From positions 682,001 to 746,000 of the forward strand of contig JAMWET010001276.1 of assembly GCA_024036415.1 (NCBI GenBank): a DNA stretch of 64,000 nt, in the 5' to 3' direction. Source of the DNA: Prochilodus magdalenae (taxonomy: Eukaryota > Chordata > Actinopteri > Characiformes > Prochilodontidae). The notes under the pieces were generated by a model. It was given only the letters and a program-made list of their open reading frames with translations, searched no databases and was not told the origin of the DNA. A program made the position numbers and the translations under genes. Positions 24,206 to 36,240 of the stretch are shown here, one piece after another (positions within the stretch are counted from its first letter, which is position 1; each line of letters starts with the position of its first letter).

Positions 24206-24699
24206 ATATGACTAATAAGCCCTATCTGAAATAAAGAAGGTGTGCTAGAGCAACAGCAACACTAAAATGACAGGGCTGGTCCAGGACCAGGACCATGTAG
24301 ATGATCTAGGCCTCATTCAAACAGCATTATTTAAATCACACTCACACACCCCTTTAGCAGGGATCACGTGTTTTTGAAGTGGCTGGCAGGAACGAGAGCA
24401 AAGGTAAACTGTTTCTGAACTGGACTCTAGGAGTGTGACAGATATCACTGTCATGTTCATAGATGACTCAACACATGGTCACTGTCTATAATCAGTCTCT
24501 GCCTGTGTTGAGGGAATGGAGTGGCTTGGGTGTCTATGAATCATCCGCTGTCACGTCCTTCCTTCACACCCTGCATACCAACGTTCACAAGTGGTGATAG
24601 CAGCAGGTTTATAAGCCCCCCTTGACACACATGCGCACACACATGCACGCACACACTCTTTACAGGCTCAGTGCTCCAACTATCGCCACATGGCAGTGA

Positions 24700-25560
24700 A
24701 CTTTGGGAGAGATAAATGAATATCCCCATACACATAAACAACATCACACAGGGCCCTCCTCAACTCTTCCCCACTAATTCCTATTCATTTAAACGCCACA
24801 TGGGCAGGCCGCACAGCCAGAGACACATTCATTATTTAGCTGCTTTTGTTTATGAATAGCTTACTGGTTCAGGCCCAAGCCTGCATGCAACGGGCCTCGT
24901 AAATCACTGGCGCTGGGTCGTTTTTTCCAGGGGGTTCTCTCTGTGTGTATGTGTGTTCAGCTCGAGGATGGTTTGTCGTCAATTTACCTTTGTGCTCCTC
25001 TTCCCTCTGTTTAATTAGTAATGAGGACAAATATTTGTTTGTTCCAGGGGCGAGAGAGAGAAAAAGAGAGAGGGATAGTAAGTGTGAGAAAGAGAGTAAA
25101 AGAGATTGAGGGCAGAGAAAGAAGCTTGATGCCCCTCTGGACAAAATTAAAGTCAGTGCTCTCTGTCAGCCTGGGCTGTTGCCTACCTAGCTTCCTTTGT
25201 GGAGCCGGTGGGGAGATGCGGAGGGGGAAGGGAGGCCAGGCAGAGTGATGGAACAGCCTGAGGTTGAGGGTAAACACAAACGAGCATCAACAACAGCCCC
25301 AGCACCCGCCCGCCAACACTGGCGGCGACTCCCCCCTGTCTTTATTTATCACTGGCCGCCTGGCGGAAGATTTACCCCATCGTTTTTTCCAACTGGAGTG
25401 AAAGTACACAGTACAAACCTGGGCTGTTTAACATAGTCTCGCCTATAAATAATCTTACTTCGCGTACATTTGTCAATGTGACACTCGCGCCCTTATTGAG
25501 TTACACTCAGGGGGATTCAACTGGCTTCCTCCCCCACTCACTCACTGAAGTGCCATGGGC
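24700..25560. promoter_or_regulatory. Candidate conserved non-coding cluster
   Basis: About 850 bp of GC-balanced, mostly non-repetitive sequence. Sub-blocks: CATTCATTATTTAGCTGC and TTTATGAATAGC (24826-24860), GTCGTCAATTTACC then TTTAATTAGTAATGAGG (24975-25025), GACAAAATTAAAGTCAGTGC (25139-25158) and CCTATAAATAATCTTACTTCG (25442-25462). A GA-rich low-complexity run splits it at 25050-25120. Small ORFs on both strands have no domain. This is one of the stronger enhancer-cluster candidates. Confidence 0.48.
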
Positions 25561-26689
25561 CCGAACGGCAGAGTGAAGGGACTTGCACTGCCACTGTCCT
25601 GCTCAGTCCACCGCTCATATCCAGAGACTTCTAAAACGAACTCCAGGAGCCGAGCCTTTACTAAGCGCCGTGCTGCTTTTAATGACTTACACTTTGATGT
25701 TTGGGTCCAGTCTTCAAAGCGGATTCGGTTAGAGGTGGTCTGATGTATGTGATTAGCCAGTCTTCTGTAATTTAAGTGGTAGAAATGCCATCCTGGGCTT
25801 AAAGTGACTGTTTAAGAGAGTCAGAGGACTCTGTGAAGTTGAACTTACCCTTTTATGCTGAGGTAGGATGAAGTTACTTACTTGGTCCTTACTAAAGTCC
25901 TGATATTGCCCATTAGAGGAACCAGCATGATAATGTAACATGCACACCAGTACTTAACAGAACAGAGCTTGTGGACAGAGCAGCTATCCATGGTGCTGAA
26001 AGTATGCAGCCATTCGATTCAGAGCAGTAAAAATGTTGACCTGTGAATGACCTGAAATGAATGACCTGTGGATAATGTTTTATCTTTAAGAGCTCAAAAC
26101 AGTGTAGAACTAAACCATATTATGCAGTCTAGTGGTTCTGCCTAAAGCTGATGCCGCATATTTGAAGAGAAGAGAACTTTGTGTTTAGGAAACCTCACTC
26201 TGGAGCACCACAGTGCTCTGTACTGTCAGCCTTTAACATTTTTTGCTGTATTTGCCATGTTTTAGCAGCTTTAGATTTTCAGAGTCAGAGCAATTTCTAT
26301 TCCAGGATTAAGATGATCAATCCTAAAGTCAAACACATGAAAGAAGAAGAACAATGCATGCAATTCTAATGCATGTTTTTTGTTGATTACCATTTTGTCA
26401 GTTTTTTATTTATGTTTTTATTTTTACGAACTATGTGAAAGGTGATATTGTTATGATATCATTAGGAGTTTTCTTTAACAATAATAGACGAACATTTTAG
26501 AGAGTGCCAACACATAAAAAGACTGTCTTACATGGTATACAGCTGTCAGAATCTTAACTCACTTTCAGGAAAAGATGTGACTGATATGTTTTCTGGGCAG
26601 CACACTGTCTCAAAGTGATTTTTCTTGCATGTTTTTTAAACAGCACCATCTCTGCATGCAAAGTTAATGGGGTCTTTTCTAAAGAACCA

Positions 26690-27110
26690 CTGTAAACACT
26701 GCTAGAAAGTATGCCCTGCTCCTGCTTATCTCAGCCCTTTAATCATGCCTTGCTCTGTAAGAGATTATGCATAACCCGTGGCGTGATGCACAACCCTGCA
26801 CCTAACTGCCTGACATGGAATGGAATATAAAAACAACAACTTTCGCCCAGCTCTTATTCCTTTCGATTTGTCTTGCTTAAAAAACAAACAGGCCGTGAGC
26901 GGATGAATAAATAAAGGCAGCAAAATGGATGGTGGGGACCGGGTGTCGAAGAGGTGCAAGGAGCCCTTCGGGGGTGCAGGCCCGTGGAGGAGGCCTTTCT
27001 CCCAGGCATGGCCCGGCCTTCAGGCGTGGTGTTCATCATGGTGTCTAGCACGGGAAAGGGACCATCCATCAGGCCACACGCATCACGGATCATGGGGATG
27101 TAGAGGAGTC
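26690..27110. promoter_or_regulatory. Candidate conserved non-coding element
   Basis: The left half has CCCTTTAATCATGCC near 26736, AAGAGATTATGCATAACCCG near 26759 and a run to GAATAAATAAAGGCAG near 26903. The right half (26930-27110) is GC-rich and encodes overlapping ORFs on both strands; an exon there cannot be excluded but no domain or clean splice pair is visible. Confidence 0.4.
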
Positions 27111-28229
27111 GTCACTGGTCTGCAGGATTGGTGGGGTGTCGGTATTGGGTGTGACATAGAGACGGGCTGATTTATGTTGCCTGCTGAGGCCCAGATCCTG
27201 TTTGGACCATGCTCTTCACTCTCGACTATGGGAAAGTTGCTGTCACTTGACCCAACAAAGCAGCTGAGGAGGACAGTAACAATGGAACTTCAGGCTGAGG
27301 ATGAATGTAGGTGTAGTAGAAATTTCAGAATGCACTTGAGGCTGGTGAAGGCTGGTAGTCTACGCAAAGGTTTAACCTACGCATAATCTCTGACCATCAG
27401 TCAATAAAGTTAAAGTGAAGAAGTGAAGAAAGATAAGGGATCGTGAGGGCACCCTTAGGTGATGCATGTATGTATTATCCTGAATCTTCTTGTGCAGACC
27501 TGTGAATTTCTAATCACAATAAGGAAGTCTTATTGAAACCTATATTTTAGTGCTGCACAGATTACATCTTACACTTTTTAGCTTGAAATATGATTAACTG
27601 TCCAATAAGAATAATAATTACAGTCATAAGAGGTGAATCGCATCAATGACTGATGAAACATTTGAAAAAAGATGCAGCAGGATAAAGAGAGGACAGATTA
27701 ACAATAGATTGCACATACTTACTTCATACAATTCCTCTGTTAGCAAAGATCTCATTTATCCTTCCTGCTGCAGGCACAACAACATATCACTGTGAATAAA
27801 CACACACAGCCACATAATCAGTAGCTGTGAATGAAGAGACAGACATCAGTGGTTTATGAGAACCGATTTATCTGAGCCTACACCTACTCTATCTGTCTGG
27901 CTGTACATGTGACTGCAAATGTATTCTTAATCCCTTTGCTTTTCTTCACCTTTAAATCTCCCTGTTTTCTTTTATTCACCAGTTAGGGTGCCTTTCATCT
28001 CTTCCCTGGTGTAATGTTTGCACATAAAAAGGAGCAGCTGACTCAGGAGGTATAGGCAGCTCACTTTTTGATCAATAACCACAATGCAAATGAAAGATGT
28101 GCTGTAAAGAAGGCAGGATATGAGTAACTTCTGACCTGGGAATGCAGCCAGTGTTCAAAGATCAGCTGAGCAAGGGCTGGCTATACTGGTAGGCCTTGGG
28201 CGCTGCATGGCTTAAAATGCATGCGCTTG

Positions 28230-28520
28230 CCTGACCAGCATATATCAGAGAGGCCTCTTCTCTTCACCAGGTCACAGTGCGCCGGACCCAGGAGAGTGCT
28301 CTTAGCAGCGGATTAAAGATCGGTGGATGACGGTCTGGTTGCCCAGAGCTGGCCCCAATAAAGAGCACATGCTTTATGACAGAGTGAGAGCCCTGCTGGC
28401 TCAATGTAACCGCTCGATAGCTCATCTCCCGCAAAATTGCACAGCGTTGACGAGCAAAGAGGGGGACCCTAATCAGCCCTGAACACAAATATTACAATTA
28501 CAACAACTGGGAGGAAGAGG
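28230..28520. promoter_or_regulatory. Candidate conserved non-coding element
   Basis: A compact block with GCAGCGGATTAAAGATCGG near 28303, CCCCAATAAAGAGCAC near 28352, GCTCAATGTAACCGCTCG near 28399 and ATTACAATTACAACAAC near 28490. It is non-repetitive, CpG-containing and bordered by plain spacer. Enhancer role inferred from texture and motifs. Confidence 0.45.
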
Positions 28521-28939
28521 AGGAGAGTGTGGCCAGGCAGATTTCTGCTTCTTTGGATGTGAAAGAACGTGCTTAGCTTTTCTGTTCTACTTATGTTACC
28601 TTCAGAAGTGACTATGCTCATAATTAAATGTAGTTGCTATAGTCTCTGACGTTCCAAGAATTGTTCAGTATTTCCCCCCAATTCTGACGCAACAGGTTAC
28701 GTTTGAGCATGCTCTAATGCAGAGGAACTTACAACATTAGCAGTGGCATTTCTGTTTAGATGTCTAATCAAACAGTCAACCTTGTTCCAACCACTTTGCT
28801 GTCCAGCAGTTCTCATGCTAAATCCTTTTATAGATACGTGAGTGCCAACAGATTATACAGAGTCAGCCTCTGTGTCAATTGCTGTATTAGTGTCAGTAGC
28901 ATATGGCTGAACATCGGTAAACAAAAGTGAAGAGAAATG

Positions 28940-29180
28940 CACTGTTAATCGGGCCACTTCGTCTGCACCTGGGAGGATGGCTTCATTTGAGCCGACAGGC
29001 GGCAGAGGTACAGCGCATCCCTGTCACTGTTCAGCCTGTAATTAAACATTACAATGAGTGGGGGCCTAGGAGACAGCCTGGCTAATTAGCAGCTGAATGA
29101 GACCCTCTCCTCGCCTCTCTCTCCGGCTCTGTCTGTTTCTCCAGAGACATTTAACTAAACCGAATGAGACACAGAGCTGT
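28940..29180. promoter_or_regulatory. Candidate conserved non-coding element
   Basis: It contains CTGTTAATCGGGCCAC near 28943, CCTGTAATTAAACATTACAATG near 29035 and GGCTAATTAGCAGCTG near 29080, three homeodomain-like cores within 150 bases, in GC-balanced sequence. Confidence 0.45.
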
Positions 29181-29939
29181 GTCAGTGGACATTGTATGTT
29201 CAGTAGTTCCCAGGCCTGGCCATAAAGTGCCCCAGTGCTGAATGTTTTGGTGTTTTCCCCTGGCCTGGCATGGCCAGTGTTTTAGGAACGTCTTGTTAAT
29301 TAATAAGGCTGTGTTCAGACAGCAGAGCACATATTGCTCAAATCACTATTAGGTTCTATGGCAGGATACAATTTCTGCCAGCTCTGCTTGTTCCACCTCA
29401 GATTTTTATTTCCACTGTGGGTACCCGAAGATCCAACTGAAAAATGTTTACTTTAAGCAGGTATACTATGCTTGTTACATTTTAGTTTTGATAAGATAAC
29501 AAATAAACAAATAGGACAGGTGAAACCAGGGCCGGTGGCTGGATTAATTAGGAAATTAATATAGGAAGTTACCTTAAACCTTGTGTGACTGAAGTATACT
29601 AATATCTGTTCAAAATACTCCTAGGCCATGTTTCTTCTCCTGTTTGTTAAATGCGTTGAGCAGATCCCTTAAGCAATAGTAAACCTGTGTTTTGCTATAA
29701 AGTTTGATGAAACTAATGCTCACAAAACCGAGGGCATAGCATTCCATCCTCATGTCCCCTTGTGGCACTGCGTCTGGCTGAAACTCCACTGGAGAGCACA
29801 CACAGTGTGCTGCGCTCTGTCATCTAAGCACAGCCTTGGAGAAAAACAAAACATTTTCAGGGTATGTCACTGGAATCACTGGATTAAAACTAAAATACTG
29901 GAACTGAAATAGGGCAAGCTAACTGTACCATGCAGCCTC

Positions 29940-30330
29940 GGGTGGCCTTCGACTGTACTCTTTTGCATGGCCACTCTGGACAAGTTACATTTTCTTGGAA
30001 TGGAGCATCTGCAGAGCTTCGTCCAGGAGGGGACATGGAGGCCTTTGGCTCTGTAATTAGACTGGTGGTGGTGTTGTGCCCTGCCCTGATGGCTCGGCCG
30101 TCAAAAACAACATGCTCCAATTAACATCCCCTTAATGCCGCCGCCGCGGACCCACAGCACCCCCCTGCCCCTTTAGAAGTGTGGAATCAAAGAGCCAGGA
30201 GGCGCTCGCGCCAAGGACATAATTGGGCTGCCCTCTGACCCCTTACCTCAAATCAGCCTGCTCGACTGTGCCCAAACACTCCCCCGTGCTAACTAGCTCT
30301 CGCAGCCAACCACTCATTAGACAAAAATAC
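29940..30330. promoter_or_regulatory. Candidate conserved non-coding element
   Basis: GC-richer block with GGCTCTGTAATTAGACTGG near 30048, CTCCAATTAACATCCCC near 30115, a CpG-rich GCCGCCGCCGCGG stretch near 30137 and GACATAATTGGGC near 30216. Opposing ORFs of 64 and 76 codons overlap over 29890-30124 but neither has a domain. Confidence 0.42.
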
Positions 30331-30489
30331 CCCAAGCTTGCGAAAAAAAAGTGGTGTGTGGTGACACACACACTAAACACAACCAGGCTTCATCATCATC
30401 TTCTGTGCTATCATGCACCCAAATCAAATAGGACGGCACTACAGTTCAGTGTTAAATAAGCATAACATTTACAAGTTTGTCTCTACTTT

Positions 30490-31080
30490 GTTGTGGCTGC
30501 TGTTGTGTTAAATGTGCTCTAATTAATGCAGCATGCAAAACAGACCAGGGCTGGGAACAATCAGGCACTGAAAAGCGAACCGTGTCAGGGGGACAGTAAG
30601 AAATAAGGCTGGAATGAGGGACTGCTGTTCATTAAGTCGCCATGTCCCAAAGCGGCAGCTTCTTCTCTGTTTAGATGCTGTGTTCTTGAGTGGGGCTGAT
30701 AGGGAATGAGGTGCACATCATTAAAACCTGGCAAGTCGCATGGCAGTTTATTGAGACATCCTTATTTACATCTGCACAAACTCTGTAAAACTGTGCTTTT
30801 GATTGCTATAATGACTCATCGCATGCATCTGGAGGAGGTGCAGAACAGAAACACAAGGCTGTGCAGCCAGACATAACTATAGTCCTTATTTTAACTATGA
30901 GGAGAACAAGCTTCTTTTTTTTCTGGCTGTGCATAGCAATGGCTCTTCATTTTATGGCAATGACTGTCATAAAAAAAGGCTGTCTGGTGCTCCCGTGGGA
31001 GGCTATTTACCGCACACGCAATCATCGTTATATGTTGGGAGTGGGAAAATACATATTTCTGTCATTTACATAAAGTATGA
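30490..31080. promoter_or_regulatory. Candidate conserved non-coding element
   Basis: It contains GCTCTAATTAATGCAGC near 30516, CATTAAGTCGCCATG near 30631, TGCATAGCAATGG near 30931 and TTCATTTTATGGCAATG near 30947, with low repeat content. The part 30920-31075 looks the most constrained. Regulatory role inferred. Confidence 0.4.
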
Positions 31081-31659
31081 CCAGAGCATCTGCACCATGT
31101 AAGATTGGAGGGACAATAAGGGGGTAATAAAAGCTAGTGGGCTGTTTGTTGTGCTCAGACATGTGCTAGCTGATTGCTGATTACTTGCCTTTGAAGATGA
31201 TATGGAAATAGGAGCAGGAGTCTCAGAGCTATAGAGTGGCTGGCCAGTAAACCAGCAGACCGAAACGTGGGACAAGACAAGGAGCAGGTCCAGTCCAGCA
31301 CATGTACTTCTGTTTTCAATTTTATTACAAAGCTGCATTGTATAATACTAAAATCAGATGCATTTTGCATAATTAGTGATCAGTCTAGTGACAAAGTCAA
31401 GAAGAATAAGATGATTGCGGACAGTTTAAACAGTGGTTTGTGTGCCTGCATGCGTGCCTGCTTGTTTTTCTCTTTATGAGAATTCACTTATAATGCAGCC
31501 CTCCACAGGAGGGAGGACTGTTTATGGTGACATTTGCCTCTCCTGTCCTAGTGTCTTCTTTAAATCATGTGAAGGCGGCTGTGGTATGGGCACACTAAGT
31601 AACAGCGCATGGGGTTTTATGCGTAGTGCTGTGGGACTGGGACATGGGTGGAATTAGCA

Positions 31660-32060
31660 AAAATAAATGATCCCAAGGCCAGAGAAGTTATCCAAAGTGT
31701 AATCTAGCTGCAGCAGCAGGGGAAGCAGAGGAGGCTATGTAAAAACACTCCATCAAATGGCTGTGGCAGGTGTTCCAGCGTTGCAGGCATGCTAATGAAG
31801 AGAGAGGCCCCTACTTTAACCGGCCACTTCTTTCCCTCTGAAGTAGTTCTTCGCAGCCGCTGTCGACTTAGCCGGCTGGTGCACTCGTGGGAAATTACCC
31901 TAAATGGGCTCTCCCTCTCTCAGTGTGAAGTATATACCTGTGTTAACCTCCCTGCAGAGGGCACACTTCTGTGCCCCCTCACCCACTCTCTGCCATGACC
32001 AGAGGCCTCTTGACCAGTGAGGGCGGCATGGTTGGCTGCTGAAGGTGGAAGCAGTGGTTG
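31660..32060. promoter_or_regulatory. Candidate conserved non-coding element
   Basis: Non-repetitive GC-balanced block, including GCATGCTAATGAAGAG near 31787 and TGGGAAATTACCCTAAATGG near 31888. No RNA or coding signature seen. Confidence 0.33.
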
Positions 32061-32735
32061 TATGACTGTGAGGCCATAAAAAAACCTGTCATTGTCAGCT
32101 AAAAATTATTATTGGGCTGCCGGTGCAGCTATGGGATGTGTTTGGCAGGGTCTGTCCTGCTCTTGCACTAGAAAACCTTATTTCAGCATGGTCTGGTTAT
32201 TTAACCCCTCAAAAAAACAGATTCCACAGAAAAGTTGTTTACCAACTATTTCTCTCAGTCCGGAACATTATCTGTATCTAGTGCTTAGATTTTTGAGGAG
32301 TGGTAATGTTTTGCACTAAACAGAATTTACAGATTAACCGTATCTGGCTACGGTTAGCCCCACTACCAGTTATACAATTGTATTACATAGCATTACATAG
32401 CAATCAAATAGCTTCACACGGATAGCATACAGTCATTTAAGGGAAAAAATGCATAACTCGAACATGTGCATTGTGCATAGGACATTTTGAATATTACAGA
32501 CTGCAGCAGCCTGTAATGACTTCCGGACTTCTGGAATTAATAATGCTCTCCTTCATTTTTTGGGGGATTTTCCCAGAGTACTCACACAAATGATACCAGA
32601 AGTGACTAGCATTGCTATATAGAAGTGCTCAGATAAAGACATGGTGGGTACAGTTTTAAGTAGGTTTGTTTGAGCAGGAAAATCACTAATCTGTGCTGGA
32701 GTGAGCTTTGGAGTGAGCCATCGCCTTATGCTGCC

Positions 32736-33191
32736 TCAGAATAGTAAATGGGCATATTTGAAGCTGAAAATATCTAAAAGTGTGCCTGTAGATTTGTAGA
32801 CTCTGTGTAATCTTTTATTAGCCTTGTGCACCACACCTGGTGCATTGTAATCTGATAAAGGATTGGAGCGTAAAAGGCAGATGAGGAAATGAAGGCTCAG
32901 GTAAATGATAATGATTGTCAGGAGCAGGGCAGTGTCAAACGATTTTTGCCAGCTTAAAGTGTCAGAGGAAGAATCTTCAGCCACGGTGATGTTACTTGAT
33001 CTTAGGATAGGTGCAAATTCCCCTGTGTAAGAAGTCTTTTTTGAAGGCTGACCTTTTCCTGGGCTCCTCCACGCTCCTCCATGTGCCTTTGCTGTGATGC
33101 ATGGTCTCAGAAAGAGCAGCTTTGGAACAGGCGCAACGCTTCTGTAGCACATCAACCACATTGCACACTTTAATGAAACCATCATGTTCAT
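32736..33191 (-). CDS. Possible small single-pass membrane protein (unrecognised)
   Basis: This is the longest minus-strand ORF here that is not simple repeat or transposase (151 codons). Residues 88-107 form a strongly hydrophobic stretch (ALLLTIIIIYLSLHFLICLL), a good transmembrane segment, followed by RSN and a basic tail (KANKRLHRVYK), so the C terminus would face the cytosol. An N-glycosylation sequon NIT lies at 67-69. The first 56 or so residues look less protein-like. A plausible splice acceptor (CTTCTTACACAG, ending at 33023) would start an exon in frame at 33022, leaving about 95 residues. I do not recognise the family. It could still be a chance ORF inside conserved non-coding DNA. 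Confidence 0.3.
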   Translation of the reverse strand: MNMMVSLKCAMWLMCYRSVAPVPKLLFLRPCITAKAHGGAWRSPGKGQPSKKTSYTGEFAPILRSSNITVAEDSSSDTLSWQKSFDTALLLTIIIIYLSLHFLICLLRSNPLSDYNAPGVVHKANKRLHRVYKSTGTLLDIFSFKYAHLLF

Positions 33192-33209
33192 TTTTGCCCC
33201 AGAACCAAC

Positions 33210-33500
33210 TTAGCAGTGGTGTTTAATTTGCCTTTTCAATTATTGTGTTATTGGTCTGAGCCTTTATCTTCTCTAGGCGACTTTCGCTTTAACCTTGAAC
33301 CGGCCAGCCAGATGCTAATGACTTGAGCCTGTTGAGTAAAGAGAGAGGGGGTGTGCGGAGAGACATGCGGTTTGTACAGATCAACTGAGAGGGAGAGGGA
33401 GAGATGGGGAGAATGAGAGAATACCGTTTTAGTTGGTGGTTCAATTGTCTTCTATCTGCAGCTTCCGTCCCCTTTAATCCTTCTGCCTAAGCGCAAATGA
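33210..33500. promoter_or_regulatory. Candidate conserved non-coding element
   Basis: It contains GTTTAATTTGCC near 33220, TTTTCAATTATTGTG near 33233 and CCAGATGCTAATGACTTGAG near 33308, in a block bordered by a GA-rich run (33340-33420). Confidence 0.4.
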
Positions 33501-33586
33501 ATCCAGGAGCACCACCTTATCAGCCATGCCTTTCAGATACCCCCCTCATCGACTGTTCTCCACAATCAGGGTCATACGAACAGCAA

Positions 33587-33660
33587 AACACACACACACA
33601 CACAAACACAAACTTGTTTACAGTATGTAAGGTACACACACACACGCACATCCACACACC
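33587..33660. repeat. Interrupted (AC)n microsatellite
   Basis: Two AC-rich runs separated by about 30 bases of unique sequence. Confidence 0.9.
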
Positions 33661-34259
33661 ATCACACCACAGTGATTAGTATACATGTGGTTAGACCAGC
33701 AGGGTCCAGCAGGGTCTTTAACTTTTACAGTATAATTTATATAGCCAAAAGAAAATCTTTGTCTGGGTGATACGTTTTACCAGGCTTTAGTACGTATGTT
33801 TCACTTAGCACAGGATTTGGATCTAAGTCATGTGATCTAAATAGAGTGCAATGGAATGGCGAAAAACACTGTACAATATGGATGTACATTTATGCAAATT
33901 TAATTAGGTGATTCCAAAATTCAGTTTCAATCAGATTCTAACTGGAAACTGTCCTGCTTGCATGTTTTTACTGCATAGCTTAAAAAACATGCTTCACACT
34001 AGGATGATACCTGCCCCTGCAGAGGAGTGTGTCTGGAGCAAACAGCGTCAGGCTAACAGTGAACATTTCTTTTCTCACTTTTACTGTCAGTCCATCTGCC
34101 TTCTTTTTGCTAAATGAAAGGATGGCAAGTCATTTTATCCCAGAGTTCAAGCTATTTTGCAAATTGCCTCATTTACCTTTCCAAGTACCTTGAAGTTATA
34201 AGAGGATGAAGAGTTAAAACCTTGGGAGTACGACAAAGTGAAAAAGAGAAAAAGACATT

Positions 34260-34460
34260 GCTGGTCAGACAGAATTAGTCATTCTCTGTTGAGTGTGTGT
34301 GCGCTCTTGTCTGTGAGGTGCAGTGACACAGTAGAGGCTGGTTAATTAGAATTGTGTCAGTGAGTAAATGTGCTGTGACCTGGGCCTCTGCACACGCAAT
34401 CTCTGGTGCCACGGACGACCCTTTCAACTGCTTCACCAGAGACCCCTGACAGGCCTGTCA
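34260..34460 (+). promoter_or_regulatory. Candidate regulatory element, copy A of a similar pair
   Basis: A 39-base core at 34342-34380 begins TTAATTAGAATT and ends TGTGACC. It matches the core at 35884-35922 at 32 of 39 positions in the same orientation with no gaps. The flanking part (34381-34425) is non-repetitive. A GT/GTGC microsatellite begins just right at about 34472. The match suggests a locally duplicated enhancer core or one transcription-factor grammar used twice. Confidence 0.5.
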
Positions 34461-34471
34461 GGCTGCCTGCA

Positions 34472-34530
34472 AGTGTGTGTGTGTTTGTGTGTGTGCGTCT
34501 CTATGTGTATGTAAGTGTGTGTAAGAGAGA
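34472..34530. repeat. Interrupted (GT)n microsatellite
   Basis: GT-rich run with A, C and T interruptions; ORFs over it are repeat artefacts. Confidence 0.9.
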
Positions 34531-35149
34531 AATGGGCGGGGGTGGACATTAAGAGATAGAGAGAAAGAGCACCAGGAGAGGAAGAAAGGACCCTTGTCCA
34601 TTGCCATCCTGGAGGGCCCTCCAGCACTGCTCCAGGGGCTGGGAGCCACCATCCCTCTCCTGAGCTATGGTAATGGGGCCTGGATGAACTCTTCAAGGGC
34701 TTCGAAAAGCCTCTTGTTCTGCGGGTAGCCAGTGGTGGGAAGAGCCAGACAGGAGGCCCGCTTGTCAAGCCTCCCGGGTGGAGTGGAGGGAAGGGATGAC
34801 ACTGGGACCCCGGAGCTTCACTCTTCTCTGCCTCCAGTCATTACTGGACTGGACCTCATTCTGTCTAATTCAAGTGCGGAAAACAGTTTGGTCACCACTT
34901 ACACTAGACGGTTCTAGAGATACTTTGTTTATATCCATTTATGCCAGTGAAAAGTCAGACTACCTCCTCCAGAACTACGATGAACTGCAATGATAACTCA
35001 CCATCCATCCGCGTTTGAAGCATCCACCTTGGTCTTCCACTTGGTGGTCACCTTATAAGCTCTTCTGACCTCATACGGTCATAACCCAAGACAGTAGGCC
35101 TCTGCTGTCATTCAAACCTTGTCATTCACCAAGCCACTTAACAGTGGTC

Positions 35150-35300
35150 AGGTTCTGACTATTGGACCACTGCTCACTGGATATTATTTGGGTAGTTTCT
35201 CAACACAGCAGTAACAGAGACATGGTAGTGTGAGTGTTGCTGGTACAGCAGCTTGGCTGGGGTTTTTTTACACATCAGTGTTACTGCTAGGTTGAGAGTC
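35150..35300 (-). repeat. Fragment of the palindromic interspersed repeat family
   Basis: On the minus strand it follows the repeat at 1410-1865: a segment with CAGCAGTAACAGAGACATGG, GTGTGAGTGTTGCTGGTAC and ATCAGTGTTACTGC in the expected order, with deletions. Confidence 0.55.
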
Positions 35301-35765
35301 GTGAACCTCTTTTATCAGAGACCGGCATTTTTTTAAGAACTAGACCATCTTGATGTACTGTGAGAGATTGTACACTTGGCAACTTTTTGTTTTCGTGACC
35401 CGACAAAGGCCACTTTGATAGAAGAGATTTTCAGTCTTTGCTTGGGTCTATGAACAATATGGGCAAGATGCTGCAGAATGATACACAAGTATGTATTTCT
35501 AATTAAATGGTCAGTAGGAATATGCACAGAGAACTTTTATATATAAGCATAATTTGAGTATCATCTCATTCATCTCAAAAAAGAAGGTCTTGAAATGGAA
35601 TACTTTTTTTAGAATAGCTATTGTTTGTAAAAAGGCTGAAAAATGCATGAGGGTCCCATAGCAAGTGTAATAGGAATGTTAGCACGGCTCTATGTGTGCA
35701 GCCCACTCGTAGTTATTTCAGCCTCTTTCTACTCTGTCCTCTCAACCAACGCCACCATCCACCCC

Positions 35766-35790
35766 CCCACCACACACACACCCACACCCC

Positions 35791-35826
<36 letters not shown>

Positions 35827-35828
35827 AC
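35766..35828. repeat. (AC)n microsatellite
   Basis: AC run with CCC interruptions at the left, followed by a TC-rich stretch to about 35862. Confidence 0.95.
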
Positions 35829-35863
35829 ATATCTCCCTCTCTCTTTTTCTCCTCTTCTCTGTA

Positions 35864-36240
35864 TGGTGACACCACCTCTCTGACTAATTAGAATTCTGTC
35901 ACTAAGTAAATGCATTGTGACCACTGGGTGACAGCTGTGCCTCCCTGCTATTTGGTTTGGGGGAGTAAGAAGAGGGAGAGAGAGAGAGAGACAATCAGCA
36001 GCATGGCAGCCTGGCGATGGTGGTGGCAGTCTCCCTTTTAACAGGAGTGGTGCTGGTCTCGCCACTGACCTGACAGTCATTTAAATTACAGCGGAGGGAA
36101 GGGGAGGCCAGCCAAGCACTGTGGAATAATGCACTGACTGACTGACTGACTGAGTCCTGTTTGCCCTGACAACGGCCCGCACTCTCTTCCTTTTCAATTA
36201 AGAGAGAGAGGAGGGACGTAGCGGCCTGCGTCCCCCCCAA
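35864..36240 (+). promoter_or_regulatory. Candidate regulatory element, copy B of a similar pair
   Basis: The core 35884-35922 (CTAATTAGAATTCTGTCAC...TGTGACC) pairs with 34342-34380. To its right lie GGGTGACAGCTGTGCC near 35927, CATTTAAATTACAGCGG near 36078, a short ACTG tetramer run (about 36132-36153) and CTTTTCAATTAAGAGAG near 36190. As with copy A, a CA/GT microsatellite lies next to it, here on the left. Regulatory role inferred. Confidence 0.48.

Larger units (their letters stand above)
21895..24690. other. AT-rich spacer with repeat relics
   Basis: No gene recognised. It holds a reverse-oriented piece of the palindromic interspersed family (22380-22510, with TTACAGACTGCAGTCCATC and GTGTTAGTGTGTGTTGAGC) and the short inverted-repeat element at 23931-24205. 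Other stretches (22515-23925) have nothing I can support. Confidence 0.5.
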
